Source: Apostichopus parvimensis (Eukaryota; Echinodermata; Holothuroidea; Aspidochirotida; Stichopodidae). From it: a stretch of 25,048 nucleotides of DNA. The notes under the pieces are model-generated. The model was not told where the DNA came from. It made no database searches and saw only the letters and a list, made by a program, of their open reading frames with translations. The stretch is from the NCBI GenBank assembly GCA_000934455.1, contig KN882742.1, positions 84,640-109,687 on the forward strand, given 5' to 3'. Below are positions 1 to 9,990 of the stretch, in pieces; the stretch's first letter is position 1; every line of letters starts with the position of its first letter. Position numbers and translations under genes: made by a program.

Positions 1-74
1 CAGCCGTGGACTCAATTCTATTTAAATGAATTGGCGGAAGACTTCTTGTAACCATCATCAAGTGTGTTGAACAA
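1..74 (-). CDS. Gene A juxtamembrane exon, partial at left edge
   Basis: In the phase required by the microexon, this reads [20 protein letters not shown] with no stop. It aligns with gene B exon 22309-22412 ([21 protein letters not shown]). The acceptor is CGGCAG before position 74; the preceding pyrimidine tract is weak. The exon continues past the left edge, where the kinase-like exons are expected. Confidence 0.72.
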
Positions 75-3000
75 CTGCCGATTGCAAACGTTTCCATCCA
101 AGAATAAATGAAAATTGAACAAATATGAAAACAATGCAAAGTTTTATAGTTTATAAACAATTCATGAAAATCTTACAAGAACAAAAACAAAACATGAAAG
201 CAGCAAAAGTGAAGCAAACATGAGGCATGTGCCTAGTATTAGGTTATTTAAACTGTGTCTTCACTCTCAATAAGGATCTAGTCCAATGCAACGCCTTCTT
301 AAGTCCATTTAAATCAACCTACACTTAAACGAACAGAAGAGACCTTGCATAATACACGCATAACTACAGAGAAAGCAGAACTGACATGGGTACTGTAAAC
401 AATATTTCCAATTAAAAATGTCTTCAACCTGTGGGAATCCAGAATAGTTAATTTTCTATCACAGGACTCAAGATTAAATAGGAATGCACCTTAAATTTAG
501 AGAAGTTCAATATGAAAACAATTAGAATCATAATATTGAGACTTCGGAAGAAAAACCAAGTGTGACGTATTATGAATGTAAATGATACATTACACCGATA
601 ATACCATATCAGACCTCCCAGCAAAACCATAAAAACCTTGAAAACCTTTAAAAAACCTTTATTAAAGAAAAAAGATTCTTTATTTTTTAAAAATACTATT
701 AAAAACCTTTAAAAATATATTTAAAATATCAAAAGTTTAAAGAATTAGTTAAGAGTAGAAATATTTATTCAGCCATGACCATTAGGTTTTTGTGAACAGC
801 CTGGCATGATTCATGCAGTGATACAAAACAGACTCACAAACAACAGTTAATGTAAGTCAGGTATTTTAAAATAAGAGCCACAGATGATGTCAAAATAGGC
901 ATAGATGGTAATTATGTTACATTTTGGACCTTTAAAAACCTATATTTTCATGTTTGAAGCCTTTAAAAACCTTTATTTCTTCAACTACAAACTTTAGAAA
1001 AACCTGTATTTTGTTGAAGAGCCGCTAGGAGGTCTGCCATATTTGAAACTCTTGAATGAAGCACGATACATGTACCAAGTATTATTTTATTGAAGGATTC
1101 ATATATGGTAATAGTTACTTTAATTTGATGGTTTGTTATGAATGTGTAATAATAATGATTCAATAAATACTTACGTTGGAATTTTATACTGTGGACGTAC
1201 TGCAAGAAGAACATACAAAAGTAAATTCATATAACTGACATGAAAATATTAAGCTTTATAGTTACCAATTAAGTGACACAATCATGTAAAAGGTATGGTA
1301 ATTCTTTTCAAAGCTTCTTTTGGGGTTATTCTCTGAATATGTCTTTGTTCATCATAAAAGCATCACAAGCCTACCTGCACGAGGACCCTCCCCCTCCCCT
1401 TTCTTGGAATGTCATGTCAAGAACAATATATTTAGTTTAAATACAAATTGGTCAAATGAGTTAATGATATTTCCACATGAATGTATTACTAACAAGCAAA
1501 TGTATAACGAACCGTAAATCGTTCCAAATTTATGAGAAATATGAAATTATAATAGACAAATAATAACTTACATAAACCTTTCTTCCAACAAACTAGTACA
1601 CAACCCACTAAAATGACAGCAGCCGCAAAGGCAGTCCCGAAGGAAGCCATGAAGTTGATGTTGGCAAACATGGAACCAGGATCCTCTGTGAACTCTGTAC
1701 AAATCATTGAATTTTTCGTTACAACACATCGTTAAATTAAAAGCAATTATCAAAAGTAATAATTTGCAGCAAAACAATTATGCATACAATTATCTTTTTA
1801 TTGCATGCATTCATCCATGTATCCATACATCCATGCATCCATCCATGCATCCATCCATGCATCTATTCATCCATCCATGCATCCATCCATGCATCCATCC
1901 ATCAATGCATCCATCCATCCATCCATCCATGCATCTATTCATCCATCCATCCATGCATCTATTCATCCATCCATCCATGCATCTATTCATCCATCCATGC
2001 ATCTATTCATCCATCCATGCATCCATCCATCCATCCATCCATCCATCCATCCATCCATCCATCCATTCATCCATCCATCCATGCATCTATTCATCCATCC
2101 ATCCATCCATCTATTCATCCACCCTTCCTTCTTTCCATCCACCATCCAGAAAAGAACTGAATAACTTCATTGTAGTTCTCATGAATAAACTTGTTAACAG
2201 GAATGGTTAAGGACAATGTGAAGAACAATCCAAAGAAGTAGCCCAAGATAAAAAAAGAATGCAATGAAGAATTCGAAGAAGTATGCAAAGGAGAAGAATT
2301 AGAACAAGAACAAACTAGGAAAGTTATATTTAAATCTTTCCATTATTGAAATAAATTGATAGAACATGCAAGATATGAAAAAGAGGAAGAAAGTAGAAGA
2401 GCGAGAAATCAATAAAGTGAAAATGATAAATAATCTCACCAGAGACTTCAAAAGAGATCGTTTGGTAGTAAATTTGGTTGTTAGGACCTTCTAGGACACA
2501 CGCAACACTCCCTGTTCTTTTAGTAGGCGAGAATATCAATATTGATGAAGATTCACCAGAGGTTACCTTTGGGAAGGTGGTGTTTATAACTTTCCAGGTT
2601 ATGTTTATTGGCACGTTTTGTAACAAGAAACTGCATGTTGCATAGTACGTTCCCTGTTCTCTGATGATATATATGGACCTATTATCCTCCATCTCATTAA
2701 TATATAGTGTAACGTCGACAAAATCTGAATATGTAATAAAACGGAATATACAATTACAGAAAATATGGTTCTTGGTGTTTACGGGAGAGCTGAAAAAGAA
2801 ACACAACAGTTTCTTATGAACATTCTACAAAATAAAAATATGGTAAGTTTAGTTACAATTAAGAACTTACCAAATGTTTCAAAGCTTCGTCGAATAGTTG
2901 TGGTCGTACCAAACATTGTGTCATTTACTGTACATGCGATATATCCTTTTTCCTCTGATGGGGAATATATCGCAGAGAAAGATTCCCCAGTAAGTGTAGA

Positions 3001-5697
3001 CGAGAAGATATTATTAGTAGTCAGAGTAACGTTTGAGTTCGTGAAATTTAGGTTTGATGTGATATTTGATGTAGTGCTGACTCTTCCCACAAATCTACTA
3101 TAATCGGATATTCCAGCTATGCTCGCAGTACATGTCACGTGGACATCGTTGGTCCTCGCAACGAACACTTTTCCAGTGATATCGATTCCGTTTACTTGAA
3201 CTCCTATTGGCTTCAAACTCACATCTGCGAAATGATTAACAATGTGATGATATATACACTGTTATTTACAAGTTGTGTAAATTCACTATTTAGTATCTAG
3301 CAGGGTGGTTAATTATTGCACAATAGTGCATATTACTGCACAATAGTGCACAATAGTGCACAATAGTTCACAATACTGCACAATAGTAAGTTGCGCTAAA
3401 CATAATGCTACAAATCACTCTGCGATGCGGGCTAGAATTTCTCCTAGATTGAGCGATCACAATGAACACTGTAAAGGAGTGATTTTTTATTGTTTGTATT
3501 AATAGTGCACATTAATAAATGATGATTACAAACTAGAGTCGGTGTACACCTTAATGTGTCATAGAATAATCGAATATGAGAAGTTATTACTGATACCTAA
3601 CATAACAATGTTTCCTTTATAAAGATTCTGGATTCTTCGTTCATTTCATGGTCACGTAAAAGTTGTGTATCTGTGCGTCATGAGCGTTAATAACTACGTA
3701 ATTAGCACAATACTAACATACTACACACCGTGATAACTACAATAGGTTTAATATCAGTTTTTCTACCCTTTTAAAGAAAATAAATTAATCATTTTGAAGT
3801 TTCAAATTATGAAAGTTAAGAAAACCTCATAAAAAAAATATATAAAAAAAATAAAACAGTAATCTCCAATACCTCTCAAATCGCTTTGAGTGAAGGTAGT
3901 CGACTTGATTTTTTTTTCATTCATTCCTCATCTTATGTGGATGACATAATTCATGAATATCTTACCAAAGGTTTGCAAGCTCCTCCAAATTGTCGTAGTA
4001 GTACCAAATGTGTTATCTGTAACTGTGCATTCGATGAACTCTCTTACTTCTTGTGGTGAGTACGTTACTGAGTACACTGCCACAGAAAATCTGGTAGGGG
4101 AACCTTGATGAGCGTCTGTGTCAGTAAAATTGCGCTCTGAATGGAAGTCGGATGTACTATTAAATCTCCATACAAGGTTATCATAATAAGGTAGTTTAGT
4201 TATGTTAGCGGTGCACGTAACCATGGCCTTAGCCTTTCTAGGTATTTTATCCATAGCGGCGATACCGTTGACCTCTACTTCGACCGGTTGGAGTACAAGT
4301 TCTAAGAATCAAAGAAGACCGAAAGATAGATGAATAACCGGCTGTACGTTTGTCATCATTTGTAGACATGAGATGCATTTACTGAGTTTTTACTTAAACT
4401 AACTTTACGTAAGACAATGAGTTAAGATGAAGAGGTGTATTTTGATCGACAGTGTAGGAACGGAGAACAAAGTCGTTGCCGTGTTAGAAAAGCTTTCTTA
4501 CCATAAGTAGAAACTTTCAGTATGAACTTGCCAACGACTTCGGCCCCGAACCATGCGCAACAGACCAGTTTTTCATCCTGTTCTGGTTGATAATATATTG
4601 TCGAGGTTGAATTGAATCTCTCGTCTAAACGTGTGGTGTCGGTATTACCGTTGTCGTTAAAAATGCAGCCTTCCTCTGTCGTCTGGTCAGAACTCCAAGC
4701 TTGCCGACTCCAGGTTATATTTGTTGCCGGTATTGAGTTTAGCGCACGGCAGGTGATTGTGAAGTTATTTCCCTTAGCAAGCCAAACCAACTCGGTCTTG
4801 TATTCTTTTCCATTAATTGACAAACTCATGTCAGGTGGCACTAGTTTGGGATAATATGTAACATATAGCTTTAACCGTGTACCAATAAATATACTAACAG
4901 ACTGTGCACATTTAATGGATGTAAATTTAGTCTTCGTCAATGTGTACAAGTTGGTGAAAAAGAACATATTTACCGTTATTTATACCAATGTATAACTATT
5001 TGACGATAAAATACAATGCCGTCTTTCATCAGTAACGTTTGACGTGATATGTGGTTGCATATTTAATAAATCAAATTTAATTAATTCAGCATAAGGACTC
5101 GGTTGGCTGAAGTCTTGTATGGTTTTCTAATTCTTATTTTATTTCTGCTGAAAGGTTAACCAGTAACCTTTATTCAACCCATTAGATAAAAACCAAACTA
5201 TGCATATTGATATATTTATGAGCTTGCAGGATTTTAGACGAAGAATTGTAATATCTCCATGATGGAAAGCAAATGATATCAAAGAGTATGAAACTATACA
5301 TACCTTTAATCTTGAGCAAAATCTTTTCCTTCTTCTTCTCGTCAAGCCAACACGTATATATCCCTTTGTGTCCTGTACTAACAGGATTTATGATCAGAGA
5401 ATTATTTTCATTTACATGTACGCTGTTGTTCATGAGTTTTTGGAATTCTTCTTCCGCATATATTGTATTCTTCAATTCCTGTGCGAATCGTTCTTGGTTA
5501 TGGAATATCAAATAACTCTCGTATTTCCATTCTTTTAGAGCCGTTTCATTAGCGGTACAGTTTAATATCACTTTATCGCCTGGTTTGCTGTCAATACTAA
5601 TATCAATGCTATCCCCTGGTGATATTTTGATCATGAAATAAAACGTTATGGAAACAATGTGAATTATTTTATAATGGAGCAACGAATATGCTGCCAT
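1..5697 (-). CDS. Gene A: Ig-domain receptor, kinase-like family, 3' part missing
   Basis: Probable single-pass membrane receptor. The visible model joins eight exons: 5304-5697, 4502-4840, 3966-4301, 2871-3224, 2440-2724, 1572-1694, 1175-1199 and 1-74, about 643 codons with no stop. Order: signal peptide, five Ig-like domains, one membrane helix, short basic juxtamembrane stretch. Every Ig exon begins and ends in phase 1, as is usual for extracellular Ig exons. The membrane, 25-nt and juxtamembrane exons match those of gene B in order and phase, so the missing part is inferred to be a tyrosine-kinase-like domain beyond the left edge. The ATG at 5697 was chosen because a hydrophobic leader follows. 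A good acceptor ends at 5716 (minus), so a non-coding first exon may lie upstream. Ligand unknown. Family assignment is confident; exact borders less so. Confidence 0.82.
75..1174 (-). other. Gene A intron with A-rich AAAACCTTT repeats
   Basis: Intron between the microexon and the edge exon. At 625-725 and 930-1005 the plus strand carries many imperfect copies of AAAACCTTTAAA separated by A/T runs. No coding sequence is supported in the rest. Confidence 0.6.
1175..1199 (-). CDS. Gene A 25-nt juxtamembrane microexon
   Basis: Strong acceptor (TGTTCTTCTTGCAG) and donor (GTAAGTATT) bracket only 25 nt, joining phase 1 to phase 2 and coding for RPQYKIP between the membrane exon and the exon at the left edge. 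The length, phases and downstream donor sequence match the gene B microexon at 23455-23479. Confidence 0.78.
1200..1571 (-). other. Gene A intron
   Basis: Intron between membrane exon and microexon. A pyrimidine run (TCCCCCTCCCC-like) lies near 1385-1405. No gene or repeat of note. Confidence 0.6.
1572..1694 (-). CDS. Gene A exon: transmembrane segment
   Basis: After a short acidic linker (EFTEDPG) comes a hydrophobic helix, [19 protein letters not shown], then the stop-transfer residues KKG. Acceptor TGTACAG and donor GTAAGT keep phase 1. A second possible donor (GTTTAT) 7 nt earlier is weaker. Same position and role as 23910-24014 in gene B. Confidence 0.85.
1803..2147. repeat. CATC microsatellite with higher-order structure
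   Basis: About 345 bp of CATC units interrupted by GCAT and CTATTCATC variants, giving recurring blocks such as CCATGCATCTATTCATC. It lies in the gene A intron 1695-2439, between Ig domain 5 and the membrane exon. Open frames across it on either strand (HPSIHPSIH-type) are translation of the repeat, not genes. Confidence 0.95.
2440..2724 (-). CDS. Gene A exon: Ig domain 5, membrane-proximal
   Basis: Shorter Ig-like exon of 285 nt: YYATC (first Cys), NITWKV (core Trp), GSVACVL (second Cys), ending ISFEVSG before a GTGAGA donor. Acceptor TATTCAG. Phase 1 at both ends. The membrane exon follows. Confidence 0.82.
2871..3224 (-). CDS. Gene A exon: Ig domain 4
   Basis: Ig-like domain starting [13 protein letters not shown], with VHVTC (first Cys) and GYIACTV (second Cys), ending IRRSFETFG before GTAAGT. 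Acceptor TTTCGCAG. Phase 1 at both ends. The core Trp of Ig domain 3 (LVWRF) is replaced here (FVGRV). Many NxS/T sequons (NIT, NFT, NVT, NDT). Confidence 0.85.
3316..3388. repeat. 10-bp minisatellite TGCACAATAG
   Basis: About seven units of TGCACAATAG and close variants in tandem, in the gene A intron 3225-3965. The rest of that 741-bp intron is AT-rich with an A run near 3833-3855. No gene is seen. Confidence 0.85.
3966..4301 (-). CDS. Gene A exon: Ig domain 3
   Basis: Ig-like domain starting [13 protein letters not shown], with AMVTC (first Cys), NLVWRF (core Trp) and REFIECTV (second Cys), ending IWRSLQTFG before a GTAAG donor. Phase 1 at both ends. It closely resembles the next Ig exon (see findings). 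Confidence 0.85.
4502..4840 (-). CDS. Gene A exon: Ig domain 2
   Basis: Ig-like domain: NNFTITC (first Cys), NITW (core Trp), EKLVCCAW (second Cys). The acceptor CTAG before 4840 gives phase 1 and a clean domain start ([11 protein letters not shown]). Donor G|GTAAG. The open frame runs to 4967, with another AG giving phase 0, but only the 4840 border keeps phase with the preceding exon. Sequons NFT, NIT and NST are present. Confidence 0.82.
4841..5303 (-). other. Gene A intron between Ig1 and Ig2
   Basis: 463-bp intron bounded by G|GTATGT and CTAG. No repeat or coding feature beyond open frame bleeding from the Ig exons. Confidence 0.6.
5304..5697 (-). CDS. Gene A exon: signal peptide and Ig domain 1
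   Basis: The ATG at 5697 opens a leader with hydrophobic core [16 protein letters not shown], then an Ig-like domain with VILNC (first Cys), EWKYES (core Trp) and GIYTCWL (second Cys in the YxC motif). Donor G|GTATGT leaves phase 1. The frame is open upstream to a pyrimidine-rich acceptor (AG at 5716-5717), so 5698-5715 is probably 5' UTR of the same exon. Sequons such as NCT and NNS suggest N-glycosylation. Confidence 0.85.
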
Positions 5698-5715
5698 TCT
5701 TTCTCGATTTATATC

Positions 5716-6000
5716 CTAGACAGAAAAAACAAGTGAACTGTCATGAAAGAATATGAAGATTGGCATTTTTTCAACCGTAATTTGATATAGTTGTCTTGTG
5801 GGTTATATGTCATTAACGGTGTTTTGTTTAGATCATTAGTGTATATATTTATAATTAACTGCTATATTATTTATAATTTAAAACTTTCATGTCACATGAA
5901 ATGTAACGATGAAGAGCAAAGGGATTGTGACTATCGATTGAGACTTTCAATTTCGATACTGTTAACAATTATTAATAAACATTCAGGGAGGACATGACTT
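5716..6000. other. Region upstream of gene A, possible promoter or intron
   Basis: Directly upstream of the signal-peptide exon. On the minus strand a pyrimidine tract plus AG (5716-5717) looks like an acceptor, so this may be intron. Alternatively, ATTATAAAT-like elements on the minus strand near 5850-5880 could serve a nearby start. Sequence alone cannot decide. Confidence 0.35.
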
Positions 6001-6262
6001 ACTTTTATTCTGTTTTCCCCCTCCTTCTCCCCTTGTCCCCCTCCCCCCATCACTCTTCTTCTCACAGCTCTCTTCCACCCTTTTTTTATCCACACCTTTC
6101 TGTCTTTTCCCTCCTCCAGTTTATTCCCTACCCCCTTCCCTTAATCATCTCTCTGTCCCTCCACTGTTTATCTCCTACCTCTCCTCTTCCCCTGTTGGTT
6201 TCTTTCTTTCTTCTCTCCATCCCTTGTCTACTAAGCCCCTTTCATCTATCTCTTTGTGTTCA
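6001..6262 (+). repeat. Pyrimidine-rich low-complexity tract
   Basis: About 260 bp of almost unbroken C/T on the plus strand (CCCCCTCCTTCTCC-like), running directly into the dispersed repeat that follows. An open frame across it (LPLSPSPHHSSS-like) is compositional. Confidence 0.85.
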
Positions 6263-6390
6263 CCTTGCTCATTAACCTGTCTGTATTCTGTGCGTGTTTT
6301 TGTCCTTTCTGTTACTGCCACTTGTCATTTAGCCTTTGAAGAAGATCCTGCTAGGATTGAAACGTCAGGCCAACTTACTTTTACACATTA
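6253..6390 (+). repeat. Dispersed repeat with hammerhead-like core, copy 1
   Basis: From TTGTGTTCACC through GAAGAAGATCCTGCTAGGAT to AACTTACTTTTACACA, this matches 24452-24568 closely. A third, inverted copy of its end is at 24395-24445. Three copies in 25 kb show an interspersed element. The style resembles the tail of Penelope-like retroelements, which is a guess. In this copy the core CTGAAGA has decayed to TTGAAGA. Confidence 0.8.
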
Positions 6391-7670
6391 ATAAATGATA
6401 TACGAAGACGAAAGTTTCATCAGAATTTCTTTAAACAATTTTACATCATTCCATTTGACATAGTTATCACACTTTATCGTTAATTGCATACATAATTATA
6501 TTGGTGGTGTTATTCTGTACTAGTATGTAAGATACTCTATTTGACATACGTAAGCTCTTTTGAGTCCCTTAGAATTACCCTGCTGCAGGTTATCAAGTTA
6601 AGAATTAATTTTGACGTAATCACTCAATGTACATGGCTTACTCAGTTTGTACATAATAATAAGTGACAACCGTTAATCAGTATAAACTAAAGTGTGTTAA
6701 AACCGTAACACATGTTAGACCTGTCAGCAGTAACACATGTTAAGAAATTATAACACACATCAGTTTTAACTCAACGCGTAATCACCGTTACCAGGTTTTC
6801 ACTAATAAAGCCATGAGAATCGGGTGACGTGGTCTAAATTTACCTCTTCCTGCAGAACAATGATATTTAATTCCTAGACTCCCTGCACGCATGTAGGCGG
6901 AGCTTACCTGGCGACCTCCAATGAGTGATGTACTAATGCGTAGTAATAGATTTTTGGAGTGATCTTGATCCAACCAATTACAACACTTTGAAATTTCCAT
7001 CCCGGAGACTTATCAATTCTGTATTATTTTATCGTAAGGTCTCATAATGATTTATTGTAAGTAGAGGTCGTCTATATTCTAACCTGGTTGAACGTCTTCA
7101 GTTTTCAGTTTAATTTTATATTAAAGGGGCTATACAATGACTCCAGCCAAGCAATTAATGTCAGGCGCCCTCTATTTTTCTCCAACTTCTGATTCCGTCC
7201 GATTAAGGGTTGTACCATTGTGTGTGTGTGTGTGGGGCTCAGGCAGTGAAAGGTACTGTTTCACCTCAATTATAGTAGAATGACTGTGGAATGCTGTATA
7301 GGCCTAGATGTTTATGTTATTGGAGAAAGCCAAGGGAGTTGTTATATGTACTATTTGGAATGACCTGTTATAATTTGTAGTGTCGGACATGTGGGTAATT
7401 TTTACACACATTGAAGGTTCACCTCTGCACTGTGGGCAAACAAATTCATAAATTTTTGGGTCGGCCAAGTGCAAAGGATGTGATGCTGATTTATATTTTT
7501 AGTTATTTTCACTGATGTAATGCATAGTGGTAATTCAATATGACATATGTATGGGTGTAATATTCTTCACCTTGGAGGGTCATATTTTGTTGGGACATGC
7601 ATTCCCCTCCAAAGATCAACAATAATTCTGCTTTTGACAAAAGTGTACACAGTAGCAGATTTTTCAGATA

Positions 7671-7707
7671 GGGGTGAGGGGGGAGGGGGGTTGGTGGGGA
7701 TGGGGCA
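7671..7707 (+). other. G-rich cluster, potential G-quadruplex
   Basis: Five G runs of four or more within about 37 nt, with short loops (TGA, A, TTGGT, AT). This satisfies the usual G-quadruplex pattern on the plus strand. Confidence 0.7.
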
Positions 7708-7849
7708 GGCCCATATTAGCTACAAAATGGAAAAATATAAAAACAAAAAGGTGAAAAAGAAACAAAGGAGATCTGACAAGTGGTGCAAAATTTTACTTTT
7801 TTAATTTCAAATTGATGATGCAGGGGCCAAGGCTGGGGTGCTACCAATT

Positions 7850-7863
7850 CCCCCCCCCCCCCC
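7850..7863. repeat. Poly-C run of 14
   Basis: Fourteen consecutive C residues; simple homopolymer, prone to length error in sequencing. Confidence 0.9.
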
Positions 7864-8829
7864 TCGCAACCAGTCCGGCACTAATAATTGGTACAATTTT
7901 CCTTCCATCTTTTTGTCAGAGTATAGCCTACCTCAGGAACAGTGTAATGAGCTTGACTGACCAGATCTGACTGAAACTTTCTTTCTATTGTGAAACCTTG
8001 CGATGGATCAATTGTGGGAGAGGGAACTGGGTTTAATGTCTCCCCTAATGCCCTTATTTATTTTATTTTGTGAACATTTTACAATATCGACGAGGCTGAT
8101 ATTAGGGTGTGATTGAATTAACAACTTGCCATACCTTTTTTGTAGGCATATATTGCAAACAATATCCATAAATCATATTTTATTTTGGAGAAGTGATCTT
8201 ATAATTGAGTGAACTTTTAAGAATGTATATATATGGCAACACCAATGTGAGTCTTTGTGAGCGATTTCATCACATCAGCCATACAGAAAATAACTATAAA
8301 TTTTATAGAGTGGACATCATTTTACAGAAACATTTCATTATATGAAGTATCATTTTAGAGTATTACTGTACATTGGATGCCTCTGGATTATAAAAACAGT
8401 GTCACAGCAGAGACCTTGATGGTATACAAAAACAACCGATACTTATGGCCCGTAAGTAACTACTGTTCATGTCCTGATACACATGTTAGGAATACAAAGT
8501 AGTATATAATTACTGATGCACGGTTGTGGGAGAGTAGTTGCTGTATCCAATCATTGAGTGCGAGTTCTTTAATATGCGATTGTAAAATGAAGTCGTGTCT
8601 AGTAATTTTTTGCTATAAGTTGGTCTACGGATATACCCGAACATGGCCTTTCTCGTTATCTTCATGACGAATTGGAGTCATTTAAAGATAGGTGTGAACT
8701 GTAATCAAGAGGTACTGTACCTAGTTACTGTACTAGCTATGAGTATCGGCTGACAATAATTGCTAAATAATATTATACTGGTTGCAATAATTTTGCTAGT
8801 TTTACATGCTAATTTATATTTGAGATTAG

Positions 8830-9179
8830 GGTTGCAAGAGCCCCTTCATAACATTCATTTAGAACTCGAGAACCAAGCAGATCATATGTCAAGACGTTTG
8901 CTTCTTACATTAAACAAACGTTCATTTTCGGTCATTAATAATGGACCTGAAGCTTTGAATCTGGCAATGGTCCAAAGATATGACCTACTGATACTGGGAC
9001 ACAGGACATGTAATAGTACCTACAGGTACACTGCATATAGGTCCTTTATTTACTGGAAAGCCGTCAGAACTGGACGTTACAATCGTGTAGTCATCCCATC
9101 CTGTGCAGTTTGGTGCATAAGGAACATGTTTCCATCAGAGGATTGTTACTACACAGGCATTAAAGTTGGCATATTTTAG
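8830..9179 (+). CDS. Exon encoding a P2X7 C-terminal-like domain, partial gene
   Basis: Resembles the intracellular C-terminal domain of P2X7 receptors, which in invertebrates also occurs in proteins without the channel part. Visible hallmarks: YRYTAYRSFIYW, then RVVIPSCAVW, then CIRNMFPSEDCYYTG, stop TAG at 9177-9179. The N-terminal part (ALNLAMVQRYDLLILG) fits the helical region before it. The open frame extends back to 8760 without ATG; the acceptor TATTTGAGATTAG before 8830 gives a phase-1 start, and another AG near 8876 is possible. The Cys-rich part that usually precedes this domain was not found. It may be a terminal exon, an isolated retained copy or a fragment. Function cannot be assigned. 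Confidence 0.62.
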
Positions 9180-9990
9180 AAAAACATATTCAAATTAAGA
9201 AACATTTGTGTTTTTCAATGCATATCATGGATTGTAAGATAACTTTCTTTGAGGGTACGGAAATTACTAGGTATTGTCTAAGAAAAAGACAAAACATGCT
9301 AGACATGTTTATTTTGACATATGTAGGCCTTTATATATTGACCTATAGAGGCTACACTTCTCAATGTCATATGCATGAACAACTTTGAAAAATATAGGAT
9401 AGGTAGTTGTGGAAATGGGGTAGTTTTTCTTCCAAAGCAACTATCCATACCTCGCCGATATGTCCACAAAAACTGTCTCACATGTCTCACTCTACCAGAA
9501 ATGTACTATACGCACAATTTCAGAAGTTCTTATACCATTTTGGTGACTTAAGTTGGTGAGATTAAATTATATGGGCATCAATTTAATAACGATGTTTGAT
9601 GTTTGCTTGCAGTATTTTATCTCCTGTGAATTAAAGAGCTTACATCCATAACATTTGGTCTAATGCAAGCTGTGATAACGAATGGGATCAAATAATAGCA
9701 AATTATAGTACGGTTTTGAATGTTCTTTTGTCAAACATTCTACCATCTTTTAACGGCCAATAATAATTTTACTTCCACTGTTTAATGTTTGATTAATCAT
9801 ATCATATATTTGTGGAAATGAGCTTAAGAATCTACAACCATTGATTATGTGTAAACCCACTCTTATATTGGCTCTGTAAGTCTTCCATTGTTGGCTTATG
9901 GACGGCGGACACTCTTGGTATAATTTTTTGGTTCATCAAGAAGGGTTTTTCCAGCCTGTTTGGATGAACATAGGTTAACTACCAGAACTT
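9180..9990. other. Non-coding stretch
   Basis: Between the P2X7-like exon and the minus-strand remnant. ATTAAA hexamers near 9561 and 9627 could be 3'-end signals for the plus-strand exon. No gene seen. Confidence 0.4.

Larger units (their letters stand above)
6391..8829. other. Non-coding stretch with G-, C- and TG-rich tracts
   Basis: No gene supported. Contains two copies of TAACACATGTTA near 6706 and 6730, a short TG repeat near 7219-7233, a G-rich cluster (7671-7707) and a 14-bp C run (7850-7863). Open frames here lack motifs or splice support. Upstream exons of the P2X7-like exon may be hidden here but were not found. Confidence 0.5.

Noticed and set aside
1780-2210. Overlapping open frames giving HPSIHPSIH- or DGWMDGWM-like peptides
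   Set aside because: Pure translation of the CATC microsatellite in all frames; no gene evidence.
4602-4860. Plus-strand open frames opposite Ig exons (also 2765-3103 and 5273-5515)
   Set aside because: Antisense shadows of the minus-strand Ig exons.
5994-6275. Open frame rich in Leu, Pro and Ser on the plus strand
   Set aside because: Arises from the pyrimidine tract; composition explains it.
7547-7804. 85-residue open frame on the plus strand
   Set aside because: Covers the G-rich cluster and a Lys-rich AT stretch; no motif, splice signal or plausible start.
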